The notes under the pieces were generated by a model. It had not been told where the DNA came from, made no database searches, and saw only the letters and a list, made by a program, of their open reading frames with translations. Both the position numbers and the translations under genes were made by a program. This document shows positions 11,702 to 21,731 of a DNA stretch of 64,000 nucleotides, one piece after another. This DNA comes from Acorus gramineus. Taxonomy: Eukaryota; Streptophyta; Magnoliopsida; Acorales; Acoraceae. The stretch covers positions 5,605,892 to 5,669,891 of the forward strand of contig CM060856.1 of assembly GCA_030737835.1 (NCBI GenBank), read 5' to 3'. Numbering within the stretch: position 1 is the stretch's first letter; each line of letters opens with the position of its first letter.

Positions 11702-12045
11702 ATGTACAACGGAATCGGTTTGCAGACCCTTAGGGGTTCGGGTACCGATGGATACATCCAGGCGAACAAGTTCTTCGTGAGGCCCAAGTCGGGTCGCGTG
11801 GAGACGAGGGAGTTGGAGGCCGATCACGGCACCGGCGGTGTCTCCAGTAAGCCCAACAAGGAGATCCTTGAGCACGACAGGAAACGCAAGATCCAGCTCA
11901 AACTCCTCCTCCTCGAGGAGACTCTTCTTGATCTGGGTTTCACCGATTCCAAGGTTGCCGAGAGGCTTTCGGAGGCGAAGAGATCCCTTGAGGCCGAGTC
12001 CAACGCAGCTGATGTCTCTGCTGTTGCGGACAAATCCGACAAAAG
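11702..12045 (+). CDS. CWC21/SRRM2 homologue, exon 1 (cwf21 domain)
   Basis: Exon 1 encodes 114 full codons. The start [20 protein letters not shown] is the diagnostic N-terminus of the CWC21/SRRM2 family (human SRRM2 starts [20 protein letters not shown]). About residues 50-100 form the cwf21 domain: [18 protein letters not shown], then an acidic/basic helical stretch ending KRSLEAE. In yeast and animals this domain lies on the active spliceosome and contacts Prp8 and Snu114, so a nuclear splicing role is expected. The exon ends with AAAAG|GTAAC at 12045; two bases of the last codon remain and are completed by the first base of exon 2 at 21488. No frame damage is seen here, in contrast to the 3' part. 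The identification is very secure. Confidence 0.95.
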
Positions 12046-12329
12046 GTAACAATGCATATAGTAGATATGTTGTTCTGAAAGAACTTTTTTTTTGTGATTG
12101 GGATTGGTGATGTGTGTATCTTGTGAATTTGTGGTCATATGATAATATCTGATTTCTTTTTGATGAAATACTTGACTGTATGGAACAACCTTGCAGCACT
12201 AGTTGGTTATTTCTGTTTCGGTGAATATGTTATACGGGTAGTCGATTAGAATTTTCATGGACAAAATATCCATGTCCGTGGATTTGTAAATCTGATATTT
12301 TTTAATTAAGACTTTGGTTCATAAACAAA

Positions 12330-12610
12330 AGTTCACTGTTATACAATTAAGATATTATTTTGTAGACAAAAAGTCCAGCGTTATTCGATTGAGACATTAT
12401 TTCATGGACAAAAAGTCCAGCGTTATTCGATTGAGACATTATTTCATGGACAAAAAGTCCAGCGTTATTCGATTGAGACATTATTTTGTGGACATAAAGT
12501 CTAGTGTTATTCGATTGAGACATTATTTCGTGGACATAAAGTCCAGTGTTATTCAATTGAGACATTATTTCGTGGACAAAAAAATCCATTGTTATTCGAT
12601 TGAGACTTCT
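12330..12610 (+). repeat. 42-bp tandem repeat, left arm of the foldback element
   Basis: About six to seven units with period 42 bp. Each contains GGACAAAAAGTCC, which is itself a small inverted repeat, followed by GTTATTCGATTGAGACATTA. Because the period is a multiple of three, a frame stays open and reads as the 14-residue repeat HYFMDKKSSVIRLR; this is a by-product of the array and not evidence for a protein. Confidence 0.9.
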
Positions 12611-13444
12611 CATAATAGATATTTTATCATGTGTTATTCAATTTAAACAGGATTTGTGAAGACTTTCATAAGTGATGGATTCTTGTGGACTTTTGAGAGA
12701 GAAATATAAAGGAAAAAGTCATTTCAAAATCCCACCCAAATGGGTGGGATTCTCATGGACTTTTATTCCAACATTGTGAATATTTCTTTTTTTTTTCTTT
12801 TAACAAATCTCTTTTATGATTTTTATCCATGTCTTTCATATTTTTATTCACATTTTTTTCTTTATTTATCATCTTTTTTATGAATGTCCATATGTATGAA
12901 ATATTCCTATCACCTCATATGTTTGATGAATATATGAGAATGGTAGACTTTTTTACATAATAGATACCTAGATTATCCACAATTATTTTCTAAAATATAG
13001 ATTTATCATATATTTGATTATACGTATAATGTTTGATTTGATTTTTCTTGAAGATGTTTCTATTATTGTATAATATAGATGCATATATATATATTTTTAA
13101 AATGTTCTAACTAATGAGCAACAACGAAAGGACAATGAAGACCCTCCGGAAGTTTAAACTCAAGAGCAACAACGTCCAGATGCCAATAATTAGCGATTAA
13201 ATATAGCTAAACGAATGTAGGATGACCATGACATCAATATTCATGGTGAACTAATGTAATATTATCTAATTAAAAATAGTGTCTTTATCATGACATTCTA
13301 GCAATATACATTTCAGATATGTGAAAATTGATATTTACTATATTAAATTACATTTTATGTTGGGTATCAATAATTCATGTTGAATTTGAATATTTGAATT
13401 CTTTATTTGTTATTTTAAAATTTCAAAAACATTATTGTGTTTAT

Positions 13445-14110
13445 TAATAGAAATCCACATGTGAAAAGAGTCAATCTCCGAAAATCTCTAAAAGTCTGTG
13501 AAAGTCCATGAGAGTGATTTATGAAAGTCTGCAAATGTTTGTGAAAGTCTGTGAAAGTCTATGAGAGTCAATCTGTGAAAGTCTGTGAAAGTACATGAGA
13601 GTCAATATGTGAAAGCTTGTGAAAGTCTACGAAAGTCTGTGAAAGTCTGAAAAGTCTACAAAAGTCCATCACTTAAATAATGTCCACAGAAATCCATCAA
13701 AGTCCGTATCGACTACCCCCCCCCCCCCTAATATGGATGTTATCGGTGGAGTAAAGGGGGGTGGTCGATACGGACTTTAATAGATTCTTGTGGACGTTAT
13801 TTAAGTGATGGACTTTTGTAGACTTTTCAGACTTTGATAGACTTTTGCAGACTTTCACAAATTGACTCTCATGGACTTACACAGACTTTTGCAAACTTTT
13901 ACAGATTGACTCTTTCATAGACTTTCACAGACATTTGCAGACTTTCACAGACTGAGTCTCATGGACTTTCACATGGACTTTCACATATTAACTCTCATGG
14001 ACTTTCACAGACTTTAACAGACATTTGTAGACTTTCAGAAATCACTCTTATGGACTTTCAGAGACTTTTACAGACTTTCAAAGATTGACTCTTTTCACAT
14101 GTGGATTTCT
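13445..14110. repeat. Paired short-period arrays at the centre of the foldback element
   Basis: On the left (about 13445-13700), units of the type GTGAAAGTCTGTGAAAGTC and CATGAGAGTCAAT are repeated. On the right (about 13760-14110) the complement GACTTTCACAGACTTT is repeated. Between them lie 13 C (13716-13728), a 27-bp spacer and a GGGGGG run. A transcript across this stretch would close a long, nearly continuous hairpin. Confidence 0.85.
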
Positions 14111-15059
14111 ATGATTCTTTAGATATTCGTTAAAACATATGAGTAGATATCAATATTTCATACATATTCACATTCATAAAAAATTCTTCTTCATTAAAAA
14201 CAATCAATCTAATAAAATAAGAAAAGAGAAAAAAAATACCTTCTACTGAGAAAAATCTACAATGAGCAAACTTTTTTTTTTCTGTTATAGAGAGAAAAAT
14301 TCATAAGCTTTTATGGAGGGGATGGATGAGTTTTTAATTAGAAAGACAATAAAATAAGAAAATATACATATTATATAAAAATCATATATTACATCTCTTC
14401 AAATATAATGAAATAAAATCATAAATTATATTACTTAAAATAAAATAAAATAAAAGTAGTCATTATATTACTTTAAATAAAAAATGAAATAAAAGCAATC
14501 AGCATTTCTCATATTTGTATATATGCCTAAATATATCTTTTTATTTTTATATATGTTTAAACATTATAAAAATATATATATATATATGCATCTATATTGT
14601 ACAATAATAGAAACATCTTCAAGGAAAATCAAATCAAACATTATACATATAATCAAATATATGATAAATGTATATTTTTAAAAATAATTGTGGATGATCT
14701 AAGCATATATTATATAATATAATCTACCATTCTCATATATTCATCAAACATATGAGGTGATAAGAATATTTCATACATATGGACATTCATAAAAAAATGA
14801 TATAAATAAAAAAAAATGTGAATAAAAAATATGAAAGGCATGGGATAAAAATCATAAAGTAGATTTATTAAAAGAAAAAAAGAAGAAATATTCACAATGT
14901 TGGAATAAAAGTCCATAAGAATCCCACCCATTTAGGTGGGATTTTGAAATGACTTTTTTTTTTTATATTTATCTCTCTAAAGTTTACAAAAGTTCACAAG
15001 AATCCATCACTTATGAAAGTTTTCACAAATCCTGCTTAAATTGAATAGCACATGACAAA

Positions 15060-15365
15060 ATGTCTACTATGAGGAGTCTCAATCGAATAACGCTTGGCTT
15101 TTTGTCCACGATATAATGTCTCAATTGAATAACATTGGACTTTATATCCACGAAATAATGTCTCAATCGAATAACGCTGGACTTTATGTCCACGAAATAA
15201 TGTCTTAATTGAATAACGATGGACTTTTTGTACATGAAATAATGTCTCAATCGAATAACACTAGACTTTTTGTCAATAAAATAATGTCTCAATCGAATAA
15301 CACTAGACTTTTTGTCAATAAAATAATGTCTTAATTGAATAACACTGGACTTTTTGTCCACGAAC
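15060..15365 (-). repeat. 42-bp tandem repeat, right arm of the foldback element
   Basis: The inverted counterpart of the array at 12330-12610, with about seven units and its own substitution pattern (for example TTGTCAATAAAATAATGTC variants shared by adjacent units). The units have been partly homogenised within the arm, so the two arrays have evolved separately since the inverted structure arose. Confidence 0.9.
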
Positions 15366-15620
15366 CAAAGTCCTGATTGAAAAACACAAGATTTACAAAT
15401 CCATGTACATGGATATTTTATCCATGAAAATCCTAATTGACTACCCCCTTATAAATTGAGGCCCCGTTTGAATTATTTTACCATGAATCAATTTACGAGA
15501 TTCCATCATTTTACAATATCTTATTATTTTATATCTGAGGCCTAAGCTTATATTCGCTCCTTATATCTGAGGCAAACTCATGCCTCTTGGTCGATATTAA
15601 TCTGATGTTGTGTTCTGGTT

Positions 15621-16174
15621 TGTTGGAAAATTAATACATTTCTTTTAAAAATGTATTAATTAGTTTCTAAATAAAGATTAAAAATTTAATGGGATAAAAC
15701 GTTTTTATTTTTCGTAACGGCTGACAATGTTTAAATTTTAAACGTTGGAAATAAATATGATAACCGAAACGCTTACCATAAATGACGTGTGTAATTATTG
15801 TTAACGTTACACCTCTAACGATCGAATCTCTGTGCCTATAAAAAGGCCGCATTCACATGGATTCATATGAAGCAAAAAAACTAAGTGTTACACATGAAAT
15901 CCTCCACACAAAGAGAGTTCTTATTTTTCCTTTTTGTTCTTTTGGGCAATCAAGTCTGCGACCGGTTCGACTTCTCTTCCTTCTTGAACCAAGAAGAGAA
16001 CAACGAGGGCTGGGTGGTTTTATCTTGGGAACAGATCGTCGAGAACCTTGTGAGATTGAGGGGGCATATTCTATTATGAAAACAGCGTTACCACGTGACT
16101 CCATACCAGGCTCTTCTAATCCCTGTCTTCATAATCTTTCTATTTTTGCCTGATAAAAGCTCATATTTCCAACA
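15621..16174 (+). repeat. 5' LTR of the intronic LARD-like element
   Basis: 554 bp. Contains a CTATAAAAAGG TATA box at about 15836 and a leader beginning around ATTCATATGAAG. A short open frame in the leader region (Phe/Leu-rich) is present in both LTRs and is not considered a gene. Confidence 0.85.
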
Positions 16175-19100
16175 ATTTCATAACAGAATAATCTATTATC
16201 AGCCTTAATTTTCTTCCATGGCTTTTAACGATTTATTTAAATATGGTAATTAATATGCTTTAATAAGTTACCATATTTGACTGTTCAAATAATAATGAGT
16301 GCATTATGTGTGCTTCCATATGACCATCAGTATTCAGATTATAATTCTCTTTCGGGTCGACATTGGTGATAAAGCAGCATCTCTTTATTGTCCTTTATCA
16401 AGGATTTTATATGTATTATTTTATTATTAATTGCATTAATTGCATTTAATTTGTGCATTATTGTGATTCATTGATACATAAAAAAATATTCCAATTGAGC
16501 TGGCCTCCCATGTAAATTAAAGCAGCTGTTATGCTTTTAAAATAATTGTAAATGATTGCATGCAATACAGAGGTTTTTAAATATTTTTGATGTATTTTAT
16601 CATTACATTTTATATGTCCAGATGATTTTACATGAGTCATGATATAATATAATGTTCTAGATATTGGGTCTTCGTATTCTTTATGAACCGAGCCTATCTC
16701 TTGAGGAAATTGCCTCACTTAACCTTTACTCGATGCAGCTGACCACCCAAGGCATATCTAATTTTAGATGCATGAAATTAATTTATGCGTTTGCATGGCT
16801 ACTTGTGGAATTCTAAGTGTATTAGAATTTTTGGTAGATTTAGTTGATCAGTAATTGGTTTGATTGCTGGTAGATCTTTTTTTCCATTCTACTAGTTGTA
16901 TCAAATATTTATATATTATCCTGGGATAACATTTAAAAAGAGAGAGATCCTCTGTGTATAACATATCTAATTGTTTTTGGTTTATTTATTTATATATATA
17001 TATATATAATGATTGCATGTATTTAAATGTTTAGTTTTAGAACGTTTAAATAATAACGAGTATGTTGTTATATATTTATGTGCATTTTTATTGAGTTACA
17101 TGAAACATCTGCATTAATAAATTGCAATCATTATGGGGTCCTTAAAATAATGTGCTGCATTTTCAAACATTTTTGTAACATTTATAATGAACTATGGTTA
17201 ATGTGATTTACGTTTTTATGTGCTTATGTATGATCATTATTATTATTCTTGTTCTTTCCATCGTGGTTAAATTAAATTAAATTATTATTATTTTGTGTCT
17301 GTAATAATGGTTTAATTTGTGATCATAGCCTGATTTTTTATTACATTCTAACGATGAGGTGAAAGAACATGGATATATAGAATGCAGTCAGATCTCTGAG
17401 AAAGACTATATCAAATTTTCAAGGGCAACAATATATGTTATATGAGGCTATTGGAATTTTCCTCTGATATTTTTTTATGATCATTCTTTTGAAAATCTCA
17501 ATATACTTCAATGATATATTTCAAGGCCAGGATTATATCACTCATCATATGCAATCGGAATATTATATATGGAATTATTATTATTCTGGACTTATTGGCA
17601 TTCTGGATTCTTTCATATTTGAAGCAAATGGTCTACATATTCTTCTACAGATAATCAGATATCATATATTCTGATTATCAATTCAAGGGAGAATATTATC
17701 TTATACTGGGACTTTTCATATTTCAATGCATATGGCATGTATATTATATTGCTTCCATATTTTATTGAATATTATATTTTAGATTTTCTACAAGGAGAAG
17801 CATGACATATGATCCGTTTATGTAAGGTATGTGCAAACCTTTTGATTACATATTGCATACATTTATTCCGGTATGGTAATCATGATCATATGCTAATAAC
17901 TTTGGTCAAATAACATATTTTATATATTCATGACAGTATGATGGTTATGTGTAATTCATATATTTATGTGCTGAATTATGACCAAGTTATGGGAATTAAA
18001 AGCATGTGATGGGTAGAGAAAACTGAAATGAAGTGTAAATGTATTACATTTATGTTTTTATTCATTTGAAAATAATGATAATTTATGAGTAGAGATTTAT
18101 TTCATGATTACCTCCTAATTAAAAATGCCATGCATTTTTTCATGTAATAATTTGTGAATTCATATTAATGTGGGGGTTATAAATGTGACTAAGTTATGAG
18201 AATTTAAATTCTGTCATTTGTGGAGTAAACTTAGCATATAAAATTGTTGCTATATATATGCTCATTTTTTATTAGAGATATTTGTTTCATTATTATTTGA
18301 AATTGAGAATTTGATGAATATATTCATGAAATAATATGTGGGGGACATATTTGAATATATGAAATAAATGAGCATTATGTTTTCATCTTATAGCATGTTA
18401 ATCAAGTCGAGAAATTATGAGTATTAAAAAGGGCTGGATGTATATTATAATTATATATTCATTAGTGAATATTGCATTTCATAAAGCATGTTATATTATG
18501 AATTGTGGGGGTTGTGAATAAATTCACTTATAACTTAAAAAAAGAATTGTACTAGCGAGTAGTTTGGTTAATTTTTTCATTTAGAGGAATAGGATACTGT
18601 GAGTTTATACTCTTAATGGGATCTCATACAACATGGTGTAATCTCACTTGATTTCATCAAGTTAGTGAACAATATTGCATATCCACTTACTAGAGGTCTA
18701 GCGAGGAGGCTAGTCTTTTCTACATCGAGGGGGATGAGTTTAAAGCCCATAATGTAGTACCACAGTGGACACCCTATCTATCCAAATGGAGATCCCATGA
18801 GGAAAGGTTCAAAGGGAAAAGCAAACTGACGTGTATCTATGTTAAGTACTGAAATAAAAATGAACTTCAATGTTTTATTTAAAGAACATCCCTATGGTGC
18901 TAGTACTTTTAACTGTGTTGGTATAGGAAGAGCAATCACTCTGAATGAATTCAAGGCCTCTAAGGTAGGGTGTAGCACCGCACAGTGCACCCTTTGAGAA
19001 TTCTACTATGTGAGTGTGATTGTGGGGCCGCGATCTATGAGAACAGGGGCTGATCTCTAAAGCACTCATGAAACAAGATAAGTGTAACGGCCGTAATACG

Positions 19101-19331
19101 CACACCGATAAAGAACCTGGTCTAGTGCTTATACTGTGTTGTGTAACTTACTAAAGTTTGATCAAAAGGGTCTAGTTCAAGACCTAGTTCACTACGTCCC
19201 TTCAAATGGAAGTTGGTTAACACTAAGTGAGGTTCAAAGCCCTAAGCTACCTCACCGAATGCACAGTATTGTATCGCCCAAATTTATTTTTTATTTTCTT
19301 TATAATAAAATTATTTAATCTTGTGGGGGAT

Positions 19332-19888
19332 TGTTTGAAAATTAATACATTTCCTTAAAAAATGTATTAATTAGTTTCCAAATAAAGATTAAAAAATTAA
19401 TGGGATAAACGTTTTTGTTTTTCGTAACGGCTGACAACGTTTGAATTTTCAACGTTGGAAATAAATATGGTAACCGAAACGCTTACCATAAATGACGTGT
19501 GTAATTATTGTTAACGTTACACCTCTAACGGTCGAATCTCTGTGCCTATAAAAAGGCCGCATTCACAGAGATTCATATGAAGTGAAAAAACTAAGTGTTA
19601 CACCAGAAATCCTCCTCACAAACAGAGTTCTTATTTTTCCTTTTTGTTCTTTTGGGCGATCAAGTCTGCGACCGGTTCGACTTCTCTTTCTCCTTGCACC
19701 AAGAAGAGAACAGCGAGGGTTGGGTGGTTTTATCTTGGGAACAGATCGTCGAGAACCCTGTGCGATTGACGGGGCATGTTCTGTTCTGAAGACAGCGTTA
19801 CCACGTACGTGACTCCATACCAGGCTCTTCTAATCCCTGTCTTTATAATCTTTCTATTTTTGTCTGATAATAGCCCATTTTTCCAACA
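19332..19888 (+). repeat. 3' LTR of the intronic LARD-like element
   Basis: 557 bp. The copy of 15621-16174 in the same orientation, directly after a polypurine tract and ending CCAACA at 19888. Confidence 0.85.
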
Positions 19889-19893
19889 TGGTC

Positions 19894-20499
19894 TCCCCCT
19901 GACAATAGGGGTTGTAGATGTTAAACCAAATGCTTCACTAATATCAACATCCAAGAAGATAAACATGAAGATTATCTGGAATTATGAGTTCGAGCTTTGA
20001 GTGTAACCATATATAAGTACTTTTGGAGATGCTAAAAAAATTTTAGTTAGCAAAAAAAGAAAAAGAATGAACCACATCTTTTTGGTTGACTTGGAATTTT
20101 CGTGTAGTATGGGATGGGCTACTTTCATTTTGCATACATAAGCTCTGGTTTCTCATAGAACACCAGAAGGATCACTCATGTATCTAGGTATATTAGATGA
20201 TACTTTTTGAGTGTTTTGTGGGTTACAAATCAAAATAAACAATTGCCCCATAATAAAATTTAGATGCCACCCGAAATAGTTCTAATCAAACTTTAATAAT
20301 ATTTTTGTTGTTCCTTGAAAGCCGAATACTACCAACAAGTGATTCAATTCGTGCTCCAACATGCAACATGGGAGATCAATCATGTAAATCTTTCCTTCAT
20401 GGTCTTGTCATGTTTCTTGCTGAATTTGTGGAAGAAATTCCATACATTCCCTGGAGAGGAGTGAAAGTGTTCATCCTACCCCAATAAAAGACCAATTTT
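19894..20499 (+). other. Remaining intronic sequence
   Basis: Intron DNA after the LTR element. A 60-codon open frame at 20305-20487 has no recognisable domain. Part of this stretch may belong to the LINE whose tail follows, since insertion of a 5'-truncated copy would start somewhere here. Confidence 0.4.
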
Positions 20500-20984
20500 C
20501 CCCACACCTCTTGGCTGACCCCACATTGCACCAAAAACTATGTTCTTTTGTTTAGTAAGGAAAAAAACATGTTTCCCCACTGGTTGGTTCCCCATGCGGG
20601 AGTCCGAAGTTCTCTCGTGAAATTCCAATAGTTGGTTCCCCATATAGTATGTTGGTGCATTTGGCTAACCTGCAATGGATGTGTTTTTCAAAAAAAGAGA
20701 TTTTATTTGGAGAACACGTGGATGATGATTTCGTATATGCTTAGAAATTGGGTGGAAATGATTTTGAAGTTGATCCTCCTTCCTCGATTATGGGTAATCT
20801 TTGGTTTGGGAGGTTACCATCGTGGATCCTTTGTGGGTGTGGAGGGCTCTTCCTTGGCCTTCCTGTTCTAAATTGAAATTCTTTAAGTTCAATTTTGTAT
20901 TGAGATCCCTTGTCTTCTTATGTTAGTGGGTTTCTATATGAATAAATTTGGTCTTATATATTATTCAAAAAGAAAAAAAAAAGG
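20500..20984 (+). mobile_element. LINE 3' end fragment in CWC21 intron 1
   Basis: About 20630-20760 translates as a typical plant LINE ORF2 C-terminal segment (WCIWLTCNGCVF, then a helical tail with MLRNWVEM). It is followed by a GC-richer 3' region, an AATAAA-like word and an A-rich tail (about 20969-20984). The match is by general style and not to the family at 2236 and 61712. Boundaries are approximate. Confidence 0.55.
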
Positions 20985-21487
20985 TTCTCATTCTTAATAT
21001 CTTATACGGGTGGTTGTGTTTTTGTTCAGCTCTATAGTGGATGTACTGTAACCAATATTGGTGGGATGCAGGCCACTCCTTGTATAATTAACTGTAGTAC
21101 TTCTGAAAAACAAAAATAATTTTTCTAGGTTTGAAAAAGAAAGAATATCAGTAAATCCTTTTCATTTTCTTATGGATAGTGTCATGGATTGCTATCTTTA
21201 TCACTGAGACTGCTGCTAGCATGCCTCTCATGATTTAATTTTAATATATAAATCTTTGATGTTTGATGTTTTAAATTGGAAGGGTCTTTTACTGATCTTA
21301 GAAGTGTTGAAGAAATTGCATTTACTTGTGCTTAGTGCTTCCAACGCCCATACACCCACTTTTTGGTAATGGATGAGTGTCAATGTTTGGAATTTGTACA
21401 CGTTTTTTTTAATTGATATTGCTTAAAATCAAGGAGAAAAGTTAATCAATGTTTTCTGTTGTTTAATGGGACTTGTTTTTCTTTCAG

Positions 21488-21731
21488 AGTATCTGAAACA
21501 CAAACGCATCAAATCATTGCAAGGAAAGAAAAGCAGCTGGAAACTTTAAGAGATGCACTTCGGATTTCGAGAGTTGATGAGCCATCAGGGCTGGGGATTA
21601 CAGAGGAAAAGGAACCGAGTAAAGTGATTGATTCAGATTCAGAAGAAATTGATGTTGAGAAACTGAGCACAGGACAAGAAAATGGTAATAAAAAAATTCA
21701 AAGAGAACAAGAGAAAGATTGCATTGGTTAG
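21488..21731 (+). CDS. CWC21/SRRM2 homologue, exon 2 up to the first in-frame stop
   Basis: The first base completes an Arg codon split by the intron, then the protein continues VSETQTHQIIARKEKQLETL, which matches the conserved segment after the cwf21 domain in the family (human SRRM2: VTETHQLAELNEKKNERLRAAFGIS). The frame closes with TAG at 21729-21731, giving a predicted protein of about 195 residues. It contains the full conserved core and ends within an acidic/Lys-rich linker. Plant relatives generally go on into a long Arg/Ser/Asp-rich tail; here that tail is still visible downstream but out of reach of normal translation. A GTAATA donor-like word at 21684 could permit splicing round the stop, but no obvious acceptor was identified. 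A short product would resemble yeast Cwc21 in layout. Confidence 0.85.

Larger units (their letters stand above)
12236..15447. mobile_element. Large foldback (inverted-repeat) element, 3.2 kb, in CWC21 intron 1
   Basis: The left arm (12236-13728) and right arm (13756-15447) are inverted copies separated by only about 27 bp. The outer ends are GGGTAGTCGATTAGAATTTT and, on the other strand at the right end, GGGGGTAGTCAATTAGGATT. The inner ends also read as inverted versions of the same tip (CGTATCGACTACCCC on the left, GGGGTGGTCGATACG on the right). Each arm is therefore itself bounded by a short GGGTAGTCGAT-type inverted repeat, and the whole looks like two head-to-head copies of one 1.5-kb element. 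Both arms carry the same 42-bp tandem array, the same CCCACCCAAATGGGTGGG palindrome and the same GAAAGTC-rich array; arm-specific sequence lies at about 13100-13445 and 14110-14570. TTATA stands next to both outer ends and may be the target duplication. The superfamily is undetermined. Confidence 0.85.
15621..19888 (+). mobile_element. Non-autonomous LTR retrotransposon (Copia-derived, LARD-like) in CWC21 intron 1
   Basis: Two LTRs of 554 and 557 bp (15621-16174 and 19332-19888) begin TGTT(G/T)GAAAATTAATACAT, end CCAACA and flank about 3.1 kb. The flanking 5-mers TGGTT and TGGTC are a near-match target duplication. TGTGGGGGA just before the right LTR is a polypurine tract. The internal region has no long open frame, but about 18660-18750 resembles the C-terminus of Copia polyproteins (PLTRGLARR, then TSRGMSLKP), followed by the usual Copia 3' untranslated style. 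It is therefore a Copia derivative that has lost most of its genes. Left and right LTRs differ by several percent by eye, suggesting moderate age. Confidence 0.85.
12046..21487 (+). other. Intron 1 of the CWC21 homologue (9,442 bp, GT-AG)
   Basis: The donor AAAG|GTAACA at 12046 and the acceptor TTTTTCTTTCAG| ending at 21487 join exon 1 to exon 2 in the correct frame, and the joined protein follows the conserved family order (cwf21 helix region, then the THQ-ARKEKQ segment). Nearly the whole intron is transposon: the foldback element 12236-15447, the LTR element 15621-19888 and a LINE tail at about 20500-20984. Without these it would be a little over 1 kb. This is a large intron for a small plant gene. 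Confidence 0.85.

Noticed and set aside
11824-12138. Open frames overlapping CWC21 exon 1 on the opposite strand and in other frames
   Set aside because: Shadows of the exon; the forward frame has the conserved family sequence.
12330-12610. CRISPR-like array
   Set aside because: The units are contiguous, without unique spacers, in a plant nuclear genome; this is a transposon subterminal array.
12314-12646. Open frames of the form HYFMDKKSSVIRLR repeated (also 15023-15361 and on the opposite strand)
   Set aside because: They exist only because the 42-bp tandem unit is a multiple of three. There is no start context, no variation pattern of a protein, and the frame is open on both strands.
15857-16153. 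Phe/Leu-rich open frames in the LARD-like LTR, repeated at 19582-19812
   Set aside because: Present in both LTRs as a by-product of the leader, without conservation of an intact frame in either.
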